The notes beneath the pieces were generated by a model. That model saw nothing but the letters and a program-made list of their open reading frames with translations. It had not been told where the DNA came from and did no database searches. The position numbers were made by a program, and so were the translations under genes. From JALSNL01 sp036479585 (GTDB lineage: Bacteria; Bacteroidota; Ignavibacteria; Ignavibacteriales; Melioribacteraceae): DNA of 64,000 bases. Each line of letters starts with the position of its first letter. Position 1 is the stretch's first letter. Where the stretch lies: positions 1,240,001 through 1,304,000 of the forward strand of contig OZ245062.1 in the NCBI GenBank assembly GCA_965224785.1. Reading direction: 5' to 3'. Positions 25,432 to 35,061 of this stretch are shown here, piece by piece.

Positions 25432-26331
25432 GTGTCAGCATTAAATAATATTATCGTTTCGTTTGTCAAAATACTTCCAAAATCTGTTGTACATATTTTT
25501 GCAAAAAAATATATTGCTGGTTCTAAACTTTCGGAAGCAATAGAAGTTTCAAGACGATTAAATAAAATGGGAATCTGTACAACCCTTGATGTGCTTGGTG
25601 AAGCAATCAAAACAAAAGAGAAATCTATTTTAGAAAAAGAAGAATGCTTAAGAGTATTAGAGCAAATTGACCTACATAAATTAGATGCTAACCTTTCAAT
25701 TAAACCTTCGTCTTTGGGATTAAATATTGATAAAGAATTTTTCTATTCACAGATGAAAGAAGTTTTAACTAAAGCTAAAGAGCTAAATAATTTTGTTAGA
25801 ATTGATATGGAAGACTCGCCATACACTTCAACCACAATTGAAATGTTTAAGCGATTGCAGAGTGAGTTTGATAATGTTGGTATTGTACTTCAGGCTTATC
25901 TTAAAAGAACATCGGATGATATTGAAGAACTAAACAAAACAAATACTCATTACAGGTTGTGTAAAGGAATTTATGTTGAGCCTGAAGAAATTGCAATTAA
26001 GGATAAACAAAAGATTCGTGATAATTTTTTAATGCTATTAAAAAAAATGTTAAAGAATAAAAGTTATGTTGGCATTGCAACTCATGATAAACCTTTGGTT
26101 GTTGGAGCATATAAAATAATTGAAAAAATGAATTTGGAAAAAGATGAATATGAATTCCAAATGCTCTATGGTGTAACTGAAAGATTAAGAAATAAAATAA
26201 ATAAAGATGGGCATAAAATTAGAGTGTATGTTCCCTATGGTATGAACTGGTATGCGTATTCAATAAGACGTATGCAGGAGAATCCGGAAATTGCAATGCA
26301 CATTGCCAAAAGTGTTTTTAAGTTTACTTAA
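25432..26331 (+). CDS. Proline dehydrogenase
   Basis: This 299-residue FAD enzyme is of the single-domain ProDH type that oxidises proline to pyrroline-5-carboxylate. The barrel motifs are in order: KPSSLGLNID, FVRIDMEDSPYT, GIVLQAYLKRT, YRLCKGIYVEPEE, FQMLYGV and VYVPYGMNWYAYSIRRMQEN, the last with the substrate-binding RR pair. The start is a GTG at 25432. No P5C dehydrogenase is adjacent, so the second step must be encoded elsewhere. Confidence 0.93.
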   Translation: MSALNNIIVSFVKILPKSVVHIFAKKYIAGSKLSEAIEVSRRLNKMGICTTLDVLGEAIKTKEKSILEKEECLRVLEQIDLHKLDANLSIKPSSLGLNIDKEFFYSQMKEVLTKAKELNNFVRIDMEDSPYTSTTIEMFKRLQSEFDNVGIVLQAYLKRTSDDIEELNKTNTHYRLCKGIYVEPEEIAIKDKQKIRDNFLMLLKKMLKNKSYVGIATHDKPLVVGAYKIIEKMNLEKDEYEFQMLYGVTERLRNKINKDGHKIRVYVPYGMNWYAYSIRRMQENPEIAMHIAKSVFKFT

Positions 26332-26348
26332 CAATAGTAATTCTGTTC

Positions 26349-26421
26349 TACTTCGACTCTGCTCAGTATGACGTTCGTGTATTTGTACTAATAGATAGTC
26401 ATGCTGAGCGGAGTCGAAGTA
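26349..26421. repeat. Palindromic element with TACTTCGA...TCGAAGTA ends
   Basis: The arm 26349-26372 (TACTTCGACTCTGCTCAG onward to TATGAC) is the inverted mate of 26398-26421 (GTCATGCTGAGCGGAGTC onward), 24 bp each with a few mismatches, spacer 25 bp. A lone half is at 60878-60901 and a decayed one at 3502-3525. Confidence 0.85.
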
Positions 26422-26478
26422 TGGCGGAAGTATTAGCCAATTTATAGTATTAAACTCCAAAAATCAGAAAAGATATAA

Positions 26479-27492
26479 ATGAACATACTTGGAATAGAAA
26501 GCTCGTGTGATGAAACTTCAATAGCAATATTAAGTGATGGGGAAGTGAAAGCTAATCTCATATCTTCTCAACTTTTTCATAAAGATTTTGGGGGAGTTGT
26601 TCCCGAACTTTCCAGTAGAGCACATCTTCAACAAATTATTCCATTGTTAAGAAATGCAATTGAAGAATCAAAAATTACTTTGGAAGAAATTGATTTGATT
26701 ACTGCTACTGCTGGCCCGGGACTGATAGGAGCTTTGTTAGTTGGGTTAACATTTGGTAAAAGTTTAGCACTCTCACTTAACAAACCTTTCGTTCCAGTTA
26801 ACCATATTGAAGGACATATTTTTTCCGGATTTTTAATGGATGATAAACCGGAGTTCCCATTTCTCTCTGCGGTTGTTTCTGGCGGACATACATTATTGCT
26901 TTTAGTAAAAAGTGAATTTGAAATTATAAAATTAGGAACTACAGTCGATGATGCGATTGGGGAAGCGTTTGATAAAGTTTCCAAAATGATTGGACTCGGA
27001 TATCCTGGCGGACCAAAAATTCAAAAATTTGCAGAAGCCGGAGATGAAGACAGTATAAAATTTCCAATTGCAAAATGTAAAAATAAATATGATTTTTCTT
27101 TTAGCGGAATAAAAACTTCAGTACTTCGACATATCCAACAAAATTATAAAGATGGAGAACTTTCTAATTTAGACAAAAGTAATATTGCAGCATCTTTTCA
27201 AAAATCTGCTTGTGAAGCAATTACACAAAAAATAACAATTGCACTAAGCGAACACAAAGTAAAATCTCTTACACTTGTTGGTGGAGTTGCAGCAAACCAA
27301 AAATTAAGAGATGGATTTTTTGAATTGGGCAAATCAAACAACATAAAAGTAGTAATGCCAAAAATGGAATACTGCGGAGATAACGCTGCTATGATTGCCT
27401 TCCGTGGATTACAATACCACAACGCCGGAAAGAAGTTTAGTTTAAGTTCTAATGCTTACCCAAGTTTACCTTTTGATACCTTTATTGAATAA
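26479..27492 (+). CDS. tsaD: tRNA threonylcarbamoyladenosine synthase TsaD
   Basis: This 337-residue ASKHA-fold protein starts MNILGIESSCDETSIAIL and has the metal ligands His109 and His113 in NHIEGH, plus SAVVSGGHTLLLL and GGVAANQKLRDGF. With TsaB/TsaE it transfers threonylcarbamoyl to A37 of ANN-decoding tRNAs. Length is normal. TsaB, TsaC and TsaE are not in this window. Confidence 0.96.
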   Translation: MNILGIESSCDETSIAILSDGEVKANLISSQLFHKDFGGVVPELSSRAHLQQIIPLLRNAIEESKITLEEIDLITATAGPGLIGALLVGLTFGKSLALSLNKPFVPVNHIEGHIFSGFLMDDKPEFPFLSAVVSGGHTLLLLVKSEFEIIKLGTTVDDAIGEAFDKVSKMIGLGYPGGPKIQKFAEAGDEDSIKFPIAKCKNKYDFSFSGIKTSVLRHIQQNYKDGELSNLDKSNIAASFQKSACEAITQKITIALSEHKVKSLTLVGGVAANQKLRDGFFELGKSNNIKVVMPKMEYCGDNAAMIAFRGLQYHNAGKKFSLSSNAYPSLPFDTFIE

Positions 27493-27496
27493 TAAA

Positions 27497-27535
27497 TTTT
27501 TGCTATTAGCAAGTACAACTTGCAAATAGCAAAAA
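27497..27535 (+). terminator. Terminator after tsaD
   Basis: A long near-perfect hairpin: TTTTTGCTATT and AATAGCAAAAA enclose GCAAGT/ACTTGC with an ACA loop. It could act in both directions. Confidence 0.8.
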
Positions 27536-27563
27536 ATATATTTAGTAATTTTGTGGTTAGCTA

Positions 27564-27603
27564 AACGAATCATGTCAAAGCCGAGGCAGGCGAAACATTC
27601 GTT
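27564..27603. repeat. Short palindromic element upstream of mltG
   Basis: AACGAATCATGT near 27564 is inverted to ACATTCGTT at 27595-27603, with GCCGAGGCAGGC between. It looks like a small mobile palindrome, but only one copy is in the window. Confidence 0.35.
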
Positions 27604-27707
27604 ACAACAACAAAAGGCTAGATCTGTTAAGTGTTTCCAAAAACCATACTTTATAAACACACCTAAATTCCCTATATTTTAAGATTATATATTTCTAAAC
27701 AATTAAA

Positions 27708-28760
27708 ATGTTTATGCAGAAAAAATTCTTAAGTAGATTTCTAAATCTTAGTAAAAATGAGCTATACTTTGTTGTAACCTTTTTTGTATTTGTTTTTAGT
27801 TTACTTGCTTTTACTTACTATTCTCCAAATTACTATTCGCAAAAAGAGTCAGTTGTTATTAATATAGCTACTGGAGCAACGTTCAATAGTGTTGTTGATG
27901 AGCTATATGCTAAAGAGGTAATACCAAGTAAGCGTAATCTTAAAATTGCTGCTTTTCTTATTGGGGCTGAAAAAGATATTAAAGCGGGAAGTTATAAAAT
28001 CCCCAATGGTTTAAGTTATGTGGAACTATTGTCGCTGTTAGTAAAAGGGGAACCAAGAAAACAAATATCAGTAACAATTCAAGAAGGAATTTGGCACAAA
28101 GATTTAGTAAAACTACTTAGTGGAAAATTAGGAATAGATAAAAAAGAATTTCTAACTTTGAGTAAGGATAAGAAATTCATTAAAACATTAGGTGTAAATA
28201 GTTCTACATTAGTCGGCTACTTATTGCCGGAAACAAATTATTTTTATGAGGGCAGTTCTGCAAAAGAAGTAATTATAAAGTTAAGCTCAGAAATGCAGAA
28301 AATATTTTCTGAATCCAAAATTAAAAAAGTAATGGAAAGGCGTAAATTAAATCAGCATCAAATTTTAACAATGGCTTCTATTATTGATGGAGAGTCAAAT
28401 AAAGTTAGTGAGTTCAAACGTATTTCCGGAGTGTATTATAACAGATTGAAAAATGGATGGAAGTTACAAGCTGACCCAACCGTACAGTATGTTGCAAGAA
28501 AGAAAAGAAAAATAGTAAATAAAATTTATTACAAAGATTTAGAAATTGACTCAAAATATAATACGTACAAGTATTACGGACTTCCACCAGCTCCAATAAA
28601 CCATCCTGGTAAGGAAGCAATTATGGCTTCGCTCTATCCTGAAGACCACGATTATTATTTTTTTGTAGCTGATGGTAAGGGTGGACATAATTTTTCCAAG
28701 TCTGGAAGAGAACATAATAGACAAGTAATGAGATATAGGAAATGGCGAGAAAACAGATAA
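27708..28760 (+). CDS. mltG: Endolytic murein transglycosylase MltG
   Basis: This 350-residue inner-membrane protein has one transmembrane helix (about 19-38), a LysM-like segment and the YceG catalytic domain. The catalytic Glu229 lies in ASIIDGES, with VYYNRLKNGWKLQADPTVQY and YNTYKYYGLPPAPINHPG following. It cuts nascent glycan strands and limits their length. The last 19 bp overlap the next gene, implying coupled translation. Confidence 0.95.
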   Translation: MFMQKKFLSRFLNLSKNELYFVVTFFVFVFSLLAFTYYSPNYYSQKESVVINIATGATFNSVVDELYAKEVIPSKRNLKIAAFLIGAEKDIKAGSYKIPNGLSYVELLSLLVKGEPRKQISVTIQEGIWHKDLVKLLSGKLGIDKKEFLTLSKDKKFIKTLGVNSSTLVGYLLPETNYFYEGSSAKEVIIKLSSEMQKIFSESKIKKVMERRKLNQHQILTMASIIDGESNKVSEFKRISGVYYNRLKNGWKLQADPTVQYVARKKRKIVNKIYYKDLEIDSKYNTYKYYGLPPAPINHPGKEAIMASLYPEDHDYYFFVADGKGGHNFSKSGREHNRQVMRYRKWRENR

Positions 28761-30418
28761 AAATAATATTAGTTTTGTTTGCAATTATTTTTGCATTTCA
28801 AAAGTGTGCAAATCAAATGTCTCCACCTGGAGGTGATGATGATAAAACACCACCGACCGTTATTGAAACTTTTCCGGAAAATGGAACGATAAATTTTATT
28901 GATAATTATGTTGAATTTAGTTTCTCTGAATACGTTAATAAAAATAGTATTCGTGAGGCAATATTCGTTTCGCCTATAATTGATGGGGCTTTGGAATATA
29001 GTTGGACTAACAAAACAGTTACAATAACTTTCCCGGATACTCTAAAACAAAACACAACTTATTCCATTATAGTCGGTACAGGAGTTAAGGATGTTGCTAA
29101 TCAAAATCCGATGAAAGCACCAAGTATTTTAACATTCTCAACAGGGTCAAAAATTGATAGTGGAAAAATTAGTGGTAAGGTTTATTCAAGTAAACCAGAA
29201 GGTACGTTAATATTTGCTTATAAGGATTTTACTGATACGCTTGATATACTTGAGGATAAGCCTTCTTATATTTCTCAAGTTGATGAACACGGAGTTTTTA
29301 GTCTGCTAGGATTAGGAACTGGTAAGTACAAAGTTTTTGCAATTATAGATGAATTCAAAAATAATCTTTATAATATTGGAGAAGACCAACTTGGAATACA
29401 ATCTAAGTTAATAGAATTAATTGGTAGTAATGATGTTGTAAGCAATCTAAATTATTTCCTCGAAAAAGAAGACACACTTGTTCCACATTTCCAAAAAGTT
29501 ACTATGACGGATAGAAATCATTTTGTAATTGAGTTTGATGAAGCGATTGATAGTAGCAAAATATTAGTTGATAATATTTCAGTTTATGATTCTACAATTT
29601 CTAAACAATATAGTCTTAGAAAGTTATTTAAGGGGAAAAAGAAGAACCAATATATATTGGGATTTACAGATTCATTAAATTTAGAAAATAATCTGTATCT
29701 AAATGCTACAAATATTTCTGATATTAATGGTAATAATCTAATTTCTGAAAGTTATAGTTTTATTCCTTCTGATAAGCTAGATACAAATGTAACCAATATT
29801 GATAGGCTGGTTACAAAGTTTGAACGAAATACTATTGATTTTCTAAATCCTACTTTTGATATTTATTTCTCTGATGCTTTTGATACTCTTAATGCAAAAA
29901 AGGGAATCAGTTTAATTACTAGAGATAGTCTTCAAATTCCTTTTGAAGTTGTAATTCTTGATGACGCATCTCTTAGGATAAATATAACCGAAAAGCTTAA
30001 ACCAAAAAAAGAATATTTTGTAATGGTAAATCTAAATTATTTTCAAGACCTTGCCGGAAATAAAATTGATACAACAATTAGTAAAAGAATATCTACAATT
30101 AACAAATTTGATTTTACTGGAGCAATGGGTAAAGTAAGAGAATCCGACAAGAAAAATATTAAAGTAAATTTGCAAGGTCTAAAAAGAGGTGGAACAATTT
30201 ATCAAGTTTCATTGGAAAAGAATTCGACATTTAAGTTTGAAAGAATTGTCCCGGGAGATTATTTAATTTGGGTTTACTCGGATGAAGATAGTAGTGGAAG
30301 TTATTCGTATGGCAGTAATAATCCATTTGAGCTAGCAGAAAAATTTGCTTACTATCCCGATACCCTTAATCTAAAGGCTCGCTGGCCTGTTGGTGATATA
30401 ATTGTTGATTTTAAATAA
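28742..30418 (+). CDS. Ig-like (SbsA-type) domain lipoprotein
   Basis: This 558-residue lipoprotein has lipobox FAFQKC (Cys22) and a linker SPPGGDDDKTPPTV typical of a large Bacteroidota family. An SbsA-type Ig-like domain follows (about 38-135), then a CarboxypepD-like module (about 145-200) and further beta domains, ending with an interior FDFTGAMGKVRESD repeat-like fold. It overlaps mltG by 19 bp. This gene order is common in the lineage, but the role of the protein is unknown; envelope structure is inferred. Confidence 0.8.
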   Translation: MARKQIKIILVLFAIIFAFQKCANQMSPPGGDDDKTPPTVIETFPENGTINFIDNYVEFSFSEYVNKNSIREAIFVSPIIDGALEYSWTNKTVTITFPDTLKQNTTYSIIVGTGVKDVANQNPMKAPSILTFSTGSKIDSGKISGKVYSSKPEGTLIFAYKDFTDTLDILEDKPSYISQVDEHGVFSLLGLGTGKYKVFAIIDEFKNNLYNIGEDQLGIQSKLIELIGSNDVVSNLNYFLEKEDTLVPHFQKVTMTDRNHFVIEFDEAIDSSKILVDNISVYDSTISKQYSLRKLFKGKKKNQYILGFTDSLNLENNLYLNATNISDINGNNLISESYSFIPSDKLDTNVTNIDRLVTKFERNTIDFLNPTFDIYFSDAFDTLNAKKGISLITRDSLQIPFEVVILDDASLRINITEKLKPKKEYFVMVNLNYFQDLAGNKIDTTISKRISTINKFDFTGAMGKVRESDKKNIKVNLQGLKRGGTIYQVSLEKNSTFKFERIVPGDYLIWVYSDEDSSGSYSYGSNNPFELAEKFAYYPDTLNLKARWPVGDIIVDFK

Positions 30419-30435
30419 AATTTATTTGAGGAAAC

Positions 30436-32265
30436 ATGACTGACCAATTAATTGAATGTGTCCCTAATTTTTCCGAGGGAAGAGACTTATCAGTAATAAA
30501 ACAAATAACAGATGAAATTGAAAGAGTAGAAAATATTAAATTACTTGATGTTGATCCCGGTGCTGATATGAACCGTACTGTTGTTACATTTGTTGGTACA
30601 CCAAGTGCTGTTAAGGAAGCCGCTTTCAAAGCAATTAAAAAAGCAGCTGAATTAATTGATATGTCAAAACATACAGGCTCACATCCAAGAATGGGAGCAA
30701 CTGATGTTTGTCCTTTTGTTCCAGTAAGTGGAGTAACTATAGAAGAATGTATTGAGCTTTCCAAAGAAGTTGCTCAGCGAGTTGGTGATGAACTGAATAT
30801 CCCAATTTATCTTTATGAAAAATCTGCACAAACTCCTGAGCGTGAAAACCTTGCTATTGTTAGGGCAGGCGAATATGAAGCTCTTGAAGAAAAATTAAAA
30901 AAAGCTGAATGGAAACCAGATTTTGGGTCAGCTAAATTTAATGCAACAAGTGGTGCAACTGTTATTGGCGTTCGCGAATTTTTGATAGCATATAACATTA
31001 GCCTAAACACAAGAGAAAAACTTCACGCAATTGATATTGCTTATGAGCTAAGAGAAAAGGGAAGATCGGCAAGGCGACCAATTACAAAACCATATTATTA
31101 TAAAGGGCAGAAAATATTAAAATATACAGTTGATGAATATCCTTGTGGTGAATGTGAATTTAGTGGGGAAACGATAGAAGAAACAATTACACATTGCCAC
31201 TCGGAACATAATTATAATTTAGAAGAACTTCTAAAAGCCAATAGTGTCAATGCTAAGAAGCTTGAAGGTAAATCTGTTAAGAAGAAAGGAATATTCAAAA
31301 ATTGTAAAGCAATTGGTTGGATGGTAGATGAATATGATCGATCTCAAATTTCAATTAATCTTACGGATTATAATATTACTTCAACTCATAATGTGCTGGA
31401 AGCTACAAGAAAGTTGGCTAGTGAAAGGGGATTGGTTGTTACAGGAAGTGAAATTATTGGAATGGTTCCATATCCAGCATTATTGGAAACTGGAAAATAT
31501 TATTTAAGAAAGCAAAGGCGTTCAACTGGAATTCCTATTAAAGATATTTTGGATACTGCGGTTCAATCATTAGGGTTAACTGACGTTGCAGATTTTAATA
31601 TTAGTGAAAGAGTATTAGGACTTCCAACAAATTTAGAAACTTCTTTAGTAGAAATGAAATTGACTGATTTTATTGATGAAGTTTCAAGAGAATCTGCGGC
31701 ACCAGGCGGAGGCTCAATAGCAGCAGTAGCTGGAGCGTTAGGTGCTTCTTTATCTTCTATGGTTAGTAACTTAACAGCTAACAGAAGAGGAAGCGAAGAT
31801 GTTGATGAAGTGTTAAACAAAACCGCAGATGAATGTCAAGAATTGAAAAATAAGCTAACAAAAGCTATTGATGCTGATACTGATGCTTTTAATGAATATA
31901 TGGATGCGAGAAAATTGCCTAATAAAACAGATGAAGAAAAATCTGCAAGAGAAATTGCAATGTTGGCTGGACTTAAAAATGCAGTAAGAGTTCCGCTAAG
32001 TACTGCACAGCAAAGTGCAAGAGCAATTGAGATTGCAGAAACTGTTGCAAAGTTTGGCAATCCAAATTCAATAACAGATGTTGGTGTTGGAGCACAAATG
32101 GCATACTCTGGCGTACTTGGTGGTATTTACAATGTGTTAATTAATCTTAAAGATATAGATGATGAAAAGTTTTGTTCAGATATGAGAAAGCAATGTGATG
32201 AGTTAAAAGATTCATCGTTTAAAAATTTAGATAAAGTTTTGAATTTAGTAGAAAGTAAGCTCTAA
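30436..32265 (+). CDS. ftcD: Formimidoyltransferase-cyclodeaminase with C2H2-like insertion
   Basis: This 609-residue bifunctional enzyme moves the formimino group of formiminoglutamate to tetrahydrofolate and then deaminates it (histidine degradation, folate C1 supply). The transferase part starts LIECVPNFSEGRDLSVI and has HTGSHPRMGATDVCPFVPV. The cyclodeaminase part starts near residue 405 with FIDEVSRESAAPGGGS. Between them, in the transferase C-subdomain, about 75 residues are inserted. They contain Cys237-x2-Cys240-x12-His253-x4-His258, the spacing of a C2H2 zinc finger, absent from textbook FtcD of about 540 residues. No hut genes are nearby. Confidence 0.92.
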   Translation: MTDQLIECVPNFSEGRDLSVIKQITDEIERVENIKLLDVDPGADMNRTVVTFVGTPSAVKEAAFKAIKKAAELIDMSKHTGSHPRMGATDVCPFVPVSGVTIEECIELSKEVAQRVGDELNIPIYLYEKSAQTPERENLAIVRAGEYEALEEKLKKAEWKPDFGSAKFNATSGATVIGVREFLIAYNISLNTREKLHAIDIAYELREKGRSARRPITKPYYYKGQKILKYTVDEYPCGECEFSGETIEETITHCHSEHNYNLEELLKANSVNAKKLEGKSVKKKGIFKNCKAIGWMVDEYDRSQISINLTDYNITSTHNVLEATRKLASERGLVVTGSEIIGMVPYPALLETGKYYLRKQRRSTGIPIKDILDTAVQSLGLTDVADFNISERVLGLPTNLETSLVEMKLTDFIDEVSRESAAPGGGSIAAVAGALGASLSSMVSNLTANRRGSEDVDEVLNKTADECQELKNKLTKAIDADTDAFNEYMDARKLPNKTDEEKSAREIAMLAGLKNAVRVPLSTAQQSARAIEIAETVAKFGNPNSITDVGVGAQMAYSGVLGGIYNVLINLKDIDDEKFCSDMRKQCDELKDSSFKNLDKVLNLVESKL

Positions 32266-32427
32266 CAATTTCGAAATTATCATTGAAAATAATATCAAAT
32301 TAAAATATTTTTTTACGAAGTTACAATCCAATTTAGTGATGGAGTAATTCGGAATCCTTCCTCAATTTGTGTTTATTAATTTATCAAAACAAATTCTCCA
32401 ATTAAATCATAAGTATGCCACTATACA

Positions 32428-32459
32428 AGAAAACCTTACAACTTATTCAATTGTAAGGT
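32428..32459 (-). terminator. Terminator of tRNA-Ser
   Basis: The stem ACCTTACAA/TTGTAAGGT (32433-32441 and 32451-32459) is preceded on the plus strand by AAGAAAA, so on the minus strand the hairpin is followed by TTTTCTT, just after the tRNA 3' end. Confidence 0.8.
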
Positions 32460-32463
32460 CTTG

Positions 32464-32552
32464 CGGAGAGGGAGGGATTCGAACCCTCGGTACCGAGTTA
32501 TCAGTACGCCGGTTTAGCAAACCGGTGGATTCAGCCACTCTCCCACCTCTCC
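32464..32552 (-). tRNA. tRNA-Ser (anticodon GCT)
   Basis: An 89-nt class II tRNA on the minus strand. The acceptor GGAGAGG pairs with CCTCTCC, D-arm block is GAGTGGCTGAAT, and anticodon stem CCGGT/ACCGG encloses TTGCTAA with anticodon GCT. A long variable arm and GGGTTCGAATCCC T-arm follow, with discriminator G. It reads AGC and AGT codons. Confidence 0.95.
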
Positions 32553-32661
32553 AAACACTTGCTAAATAATACAAGTAGAAATATATAGATATTTTTTTTA
32601 ATTGGAAATAATAAATCGAAAATATTTATTGTTTTTTAAATAAAAAATAAAAAATGAAAAC

Positions 32662-32687
32662 TTTGTCTCACATCGTGAAATGAGACG
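32662..32687. promoter_or_regulatory. Operator-like palindrome upstream of TonB receptor
   Basis: GTCTCA (32665-32670) and TGAGAC (32681-32686) form an inverted repeat with a 10-base spacer. The left part TTTGTCTCACAT matches, in the same orientation relative to the gene, sites upstream of the secreted-protein genes starting at 5033 and 6329. It lies about 116-140 bp before the receptor start. Confidence 0.4.
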
Positions 32688-32802
32688 ATTGTTGAAACAC
32701 TTTTTTATAACTTTATTTAATAAATTTATAACATAATTAGTGTATTACTTTTCGCACTTTAAAAGCATAATATCTAACAACAAATTTCATTATTTTAATT
32801 CT

Positions 32803-35061
32803 ATGATTATTCCATTGATAAAAAAATCTATAAGCATTAAGACAGTTATTTTATTGCTTATTATATTCTCTAGTGTTTCCATTGCTCAACAAACGGGTAA
32901 GCTAAGGGGAATTGTTACAGATTCTCTGTCCGGTGAAGTTCTTGCTTATGCTAATGTATATATTAAAAGTCTTGGCATTGGTACTTCAACAGATTCAAGA
33001 GGTTATTTTCTAATTTCTTCTTTACCAATAAGTGAAGAATACGTTGCAGAAATTTCTTATTTGGGTTATGAAAAAGAGACTGTTTACTTCAAAATATCTA
33101 ATAATAAAATTACACATATTGATATTGCTCTTTCTCCATCAGAACTTGAATTGCAGATGGTAGAAAAAACTGGTGAAAGAGTCTATGGCGAAAATGTAAC
33201 CGAAATTGGAATTCAAAAACTTTCTGCTAGAAAAATTGAAGCCTTGCCCAAAGGAGTTGAGCCAGATATTTTTAGAGCTTTACAATATTTGCCAGGCATT
33301 CAAAGTTCTAGCGATGTTTCTGCACGCTTTCATGTTAGAGGGGGAGCAAGCAATCAAAATCAATTTTTACTTGATGAAATCTCAATCTACAATCCTTTTC
33401 ATGCTCTCGGTTTATTTGGGTCAATAGATCCAGAAGTGATTAATAATGTTGAACTTCACATTGGTGGTTTTTCTGCGGAGCACGCTGGCAGATTGTCATC
33501 AGTAATTAAAATGATTTCAAAGGATGGTAATAAACATAAATATCAAGGTCTTGCAAGTACAAGTTTAATGTCATTCAAAGGGTTGGCACAAGGTCCTCTT
33601 CCTCATGGATCGTTTATAATTAGCGGGAGGAAAAGTCATTCAAATAAAATACTAAATACTTTCTTAGATAAAAAAGATATTCCAATTGATTTTTATGATG
33701 TCTTTGCTAAAATTAATTATTCGAATAAAAATTTTTTACCAAACGCAAAATTCTCACTATTAGTTTTTGCAAGTGGAGATAACATCCTTAATAATAACCC
33801 GTTAATACCGGACGTAAAATGGAACAATAGTGCCATAGGTTTAACTTGGTTTCAGTTTACTGAAATTCCTTTGTTCTATTCAATTCAAGTCTCAGCTAGT
33901 GAATTTAATGGAGAGTTAATACCCAATAAAAGTGGTGTGAAAAGTGTTAGGAATAAGGTTGTTGACTACACCGCAAAGTTAGATGTTTCTTATGTATTCG
34001 ATAATAAAGATGAAATTCAATTTGGTACAAAAATAAAAGAAGTTCAAACAGATCTTTTTTTGCAAAACCCAGTTGGAGATACAAAAAATATTGGCCCAGA
34101 AGGAGCTCACGCAAATATTGGAATTTACCTTAAATATAAATTTCTTAGTTATGCTAAATTTAATGCTGATATTGGGAGCAGACTAAATTTAGTTGGATTA
34201 TCAAGAAGTGGTTCAAGTAAATTCTTTGAACCTCGCCTAAGTTTTTCTTATAATATTTCTGACCATTTATCTTTTAAGGGAGCATTTGGAGTTTACATTC
34301 AAGAAATTACAACTCTTTCGGATGAGGATGAAGTAATAACTTATTTCGAGCCTTGGTTTATTACTCCACGTTATATTGAGCCAGCACGAGCAACACATTA
34401 TATTTCTGGATTTGAATGGAAAGATGGTAAGAACATTTCTGTTAATGTAGAAGGGTATTTGAAAACTGTAAAAAATCTACCAGGACTTAATGAGAAGAAA
34501 ATATTTCTTTTAGATAACGAACTTGTTAGTGGAAGTAGCGAAGCTTATGGTATTGATTTTTTATTCAAGTATAATCACAATTTTTTTAATTTCTCGACTT
34601 CTTATTCACATGGTTACGTAACAAAAAATATAAATAATTTAGTTTATCATCCTCGGTATGATGTAAGAAATTCGATTAAATCAATATTAGAATTTAGTAT
34701 TTACAAAGGATGGAAAGCAAGTACAACCTGGGTTTATTATTCTGGAGTTCCTTTTACTTTGCTAACGGGTTACTATGATAAGCTACATTTTGATGATCCG
34801 AATGATAAATTTTCATTGTTCGGTTCGCAAGTAGTCTCACCTATTTTAGGAAGTAGAAATGTTTCTAGATTACCAAATTATCATCGCTTAGACGTAAGTG
34901 TTACAAAAAGTTTTAAGTTATCCTTTATGAAATTCTATTTGAGTTTTAGTATAATTAATTTATATGATAGAGCAAACATATTCTACTTTAATAGAGATTC
35001 GGGCGAAAGAGTAAATATGCTCCCAATACTTCCAACAGCAGTTATTAAGGTGGAGCTATGA
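32803..35061 (+). CDS. TonB-dependent receptor paired with DUF4249 lipoprotein
   Basis: This outer-membrane receptor has a signal peptide ending SIAQ, a carboxypeptidase-regulatory domain (about 30-115 of the chosen start), a plug (ALPKGVEPDIFRALQYLPGI, FHVRGGASNQNQFLLDEI, IYNPFHALGLF) and a barrel. I took ATG 32803 (752 residues) because the hydrophobic leader follows; a GTG at 32740 would add 21 residues. It overlaps the DUF4249 gene by 4 bp (ATGA). Such receptor/DUF4249 pairs are frequent in Bacteroidota and probably import a bound ligand, which cannot be named. Confidence 0.85.
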   Translation: MIIPLIKKSISIKTVILLLIIFSSVSIAQQTGKLRGIVTDSLSGEVLAYANVYIKSLGIGTSTDSRGYFLISSLPISEEYVAEISYLGYEKETVYFKISNNKITHIDIALSPSELELQMVEKTGERVYGENVTEIGIQKLSARKIEALPKGVEPDIFRALQYLPGIQSSSDVSARFHVRGGASNQNQFLLDEISIYNPFHALGLFGSIDPEVINNVELHIGGFSAEHAGRLSSVIKMISKDGNKHKYQGLASTSLMSFKGLAQGPLPHGSFIISGRKSHSNKILNTFLDKKDIPIDFYDVFAKINYSNKNFLPNAKFSLLVFASGDNILNNNPLIPDVKWNNSAIGLTWFQFTEIPLFYSIQVSASEFNGELIPNKSGVKSVRNKVVDYTAKLDVSYVFDNKDEIQFGTKIKEVQTDLFLQNPVGDTKNIGPEGAHANIGIYLKYKFLSYAKFNADIGSRLNLVGLSRSGSSKFFEPRLSFSYNISDHLSFKGAFGVYIQEITTLSDEDEVITYFEPWFITPRYIEPARATHYISGFEWKDGKNISVNVEGYLKTVKNLPGLNEKKIFLLDNELVSGSSEAYGIDFLFKYNHNFFNFSTSYSHGYVTKNINNLVYHPRYDVRNSIKSILEFSIYKGWKASTTWVYYSGVPFTLLTGYYDKLHFDDPNDKFSLFGSQVVSPILGSRNVSRLPNYHRLDVSVTKSFKLSFMKFYLSFSIINLYDRANIFYFNRDSGERVNMLPILPTAVIKVEL

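Noticed and set aside
27466..27660. 64-residue minus-strand frame upstream of mltG
   Set aside because: It spans the tsaD terminator and a palindrome and has no recognisable features.
32369..32569. 66-residue plus-strand frame (GEGGIRTLGTELSVRRFSKP)
   Set aside because: It is the antisense of tRNA-Ser, a well-known annotation artefact.
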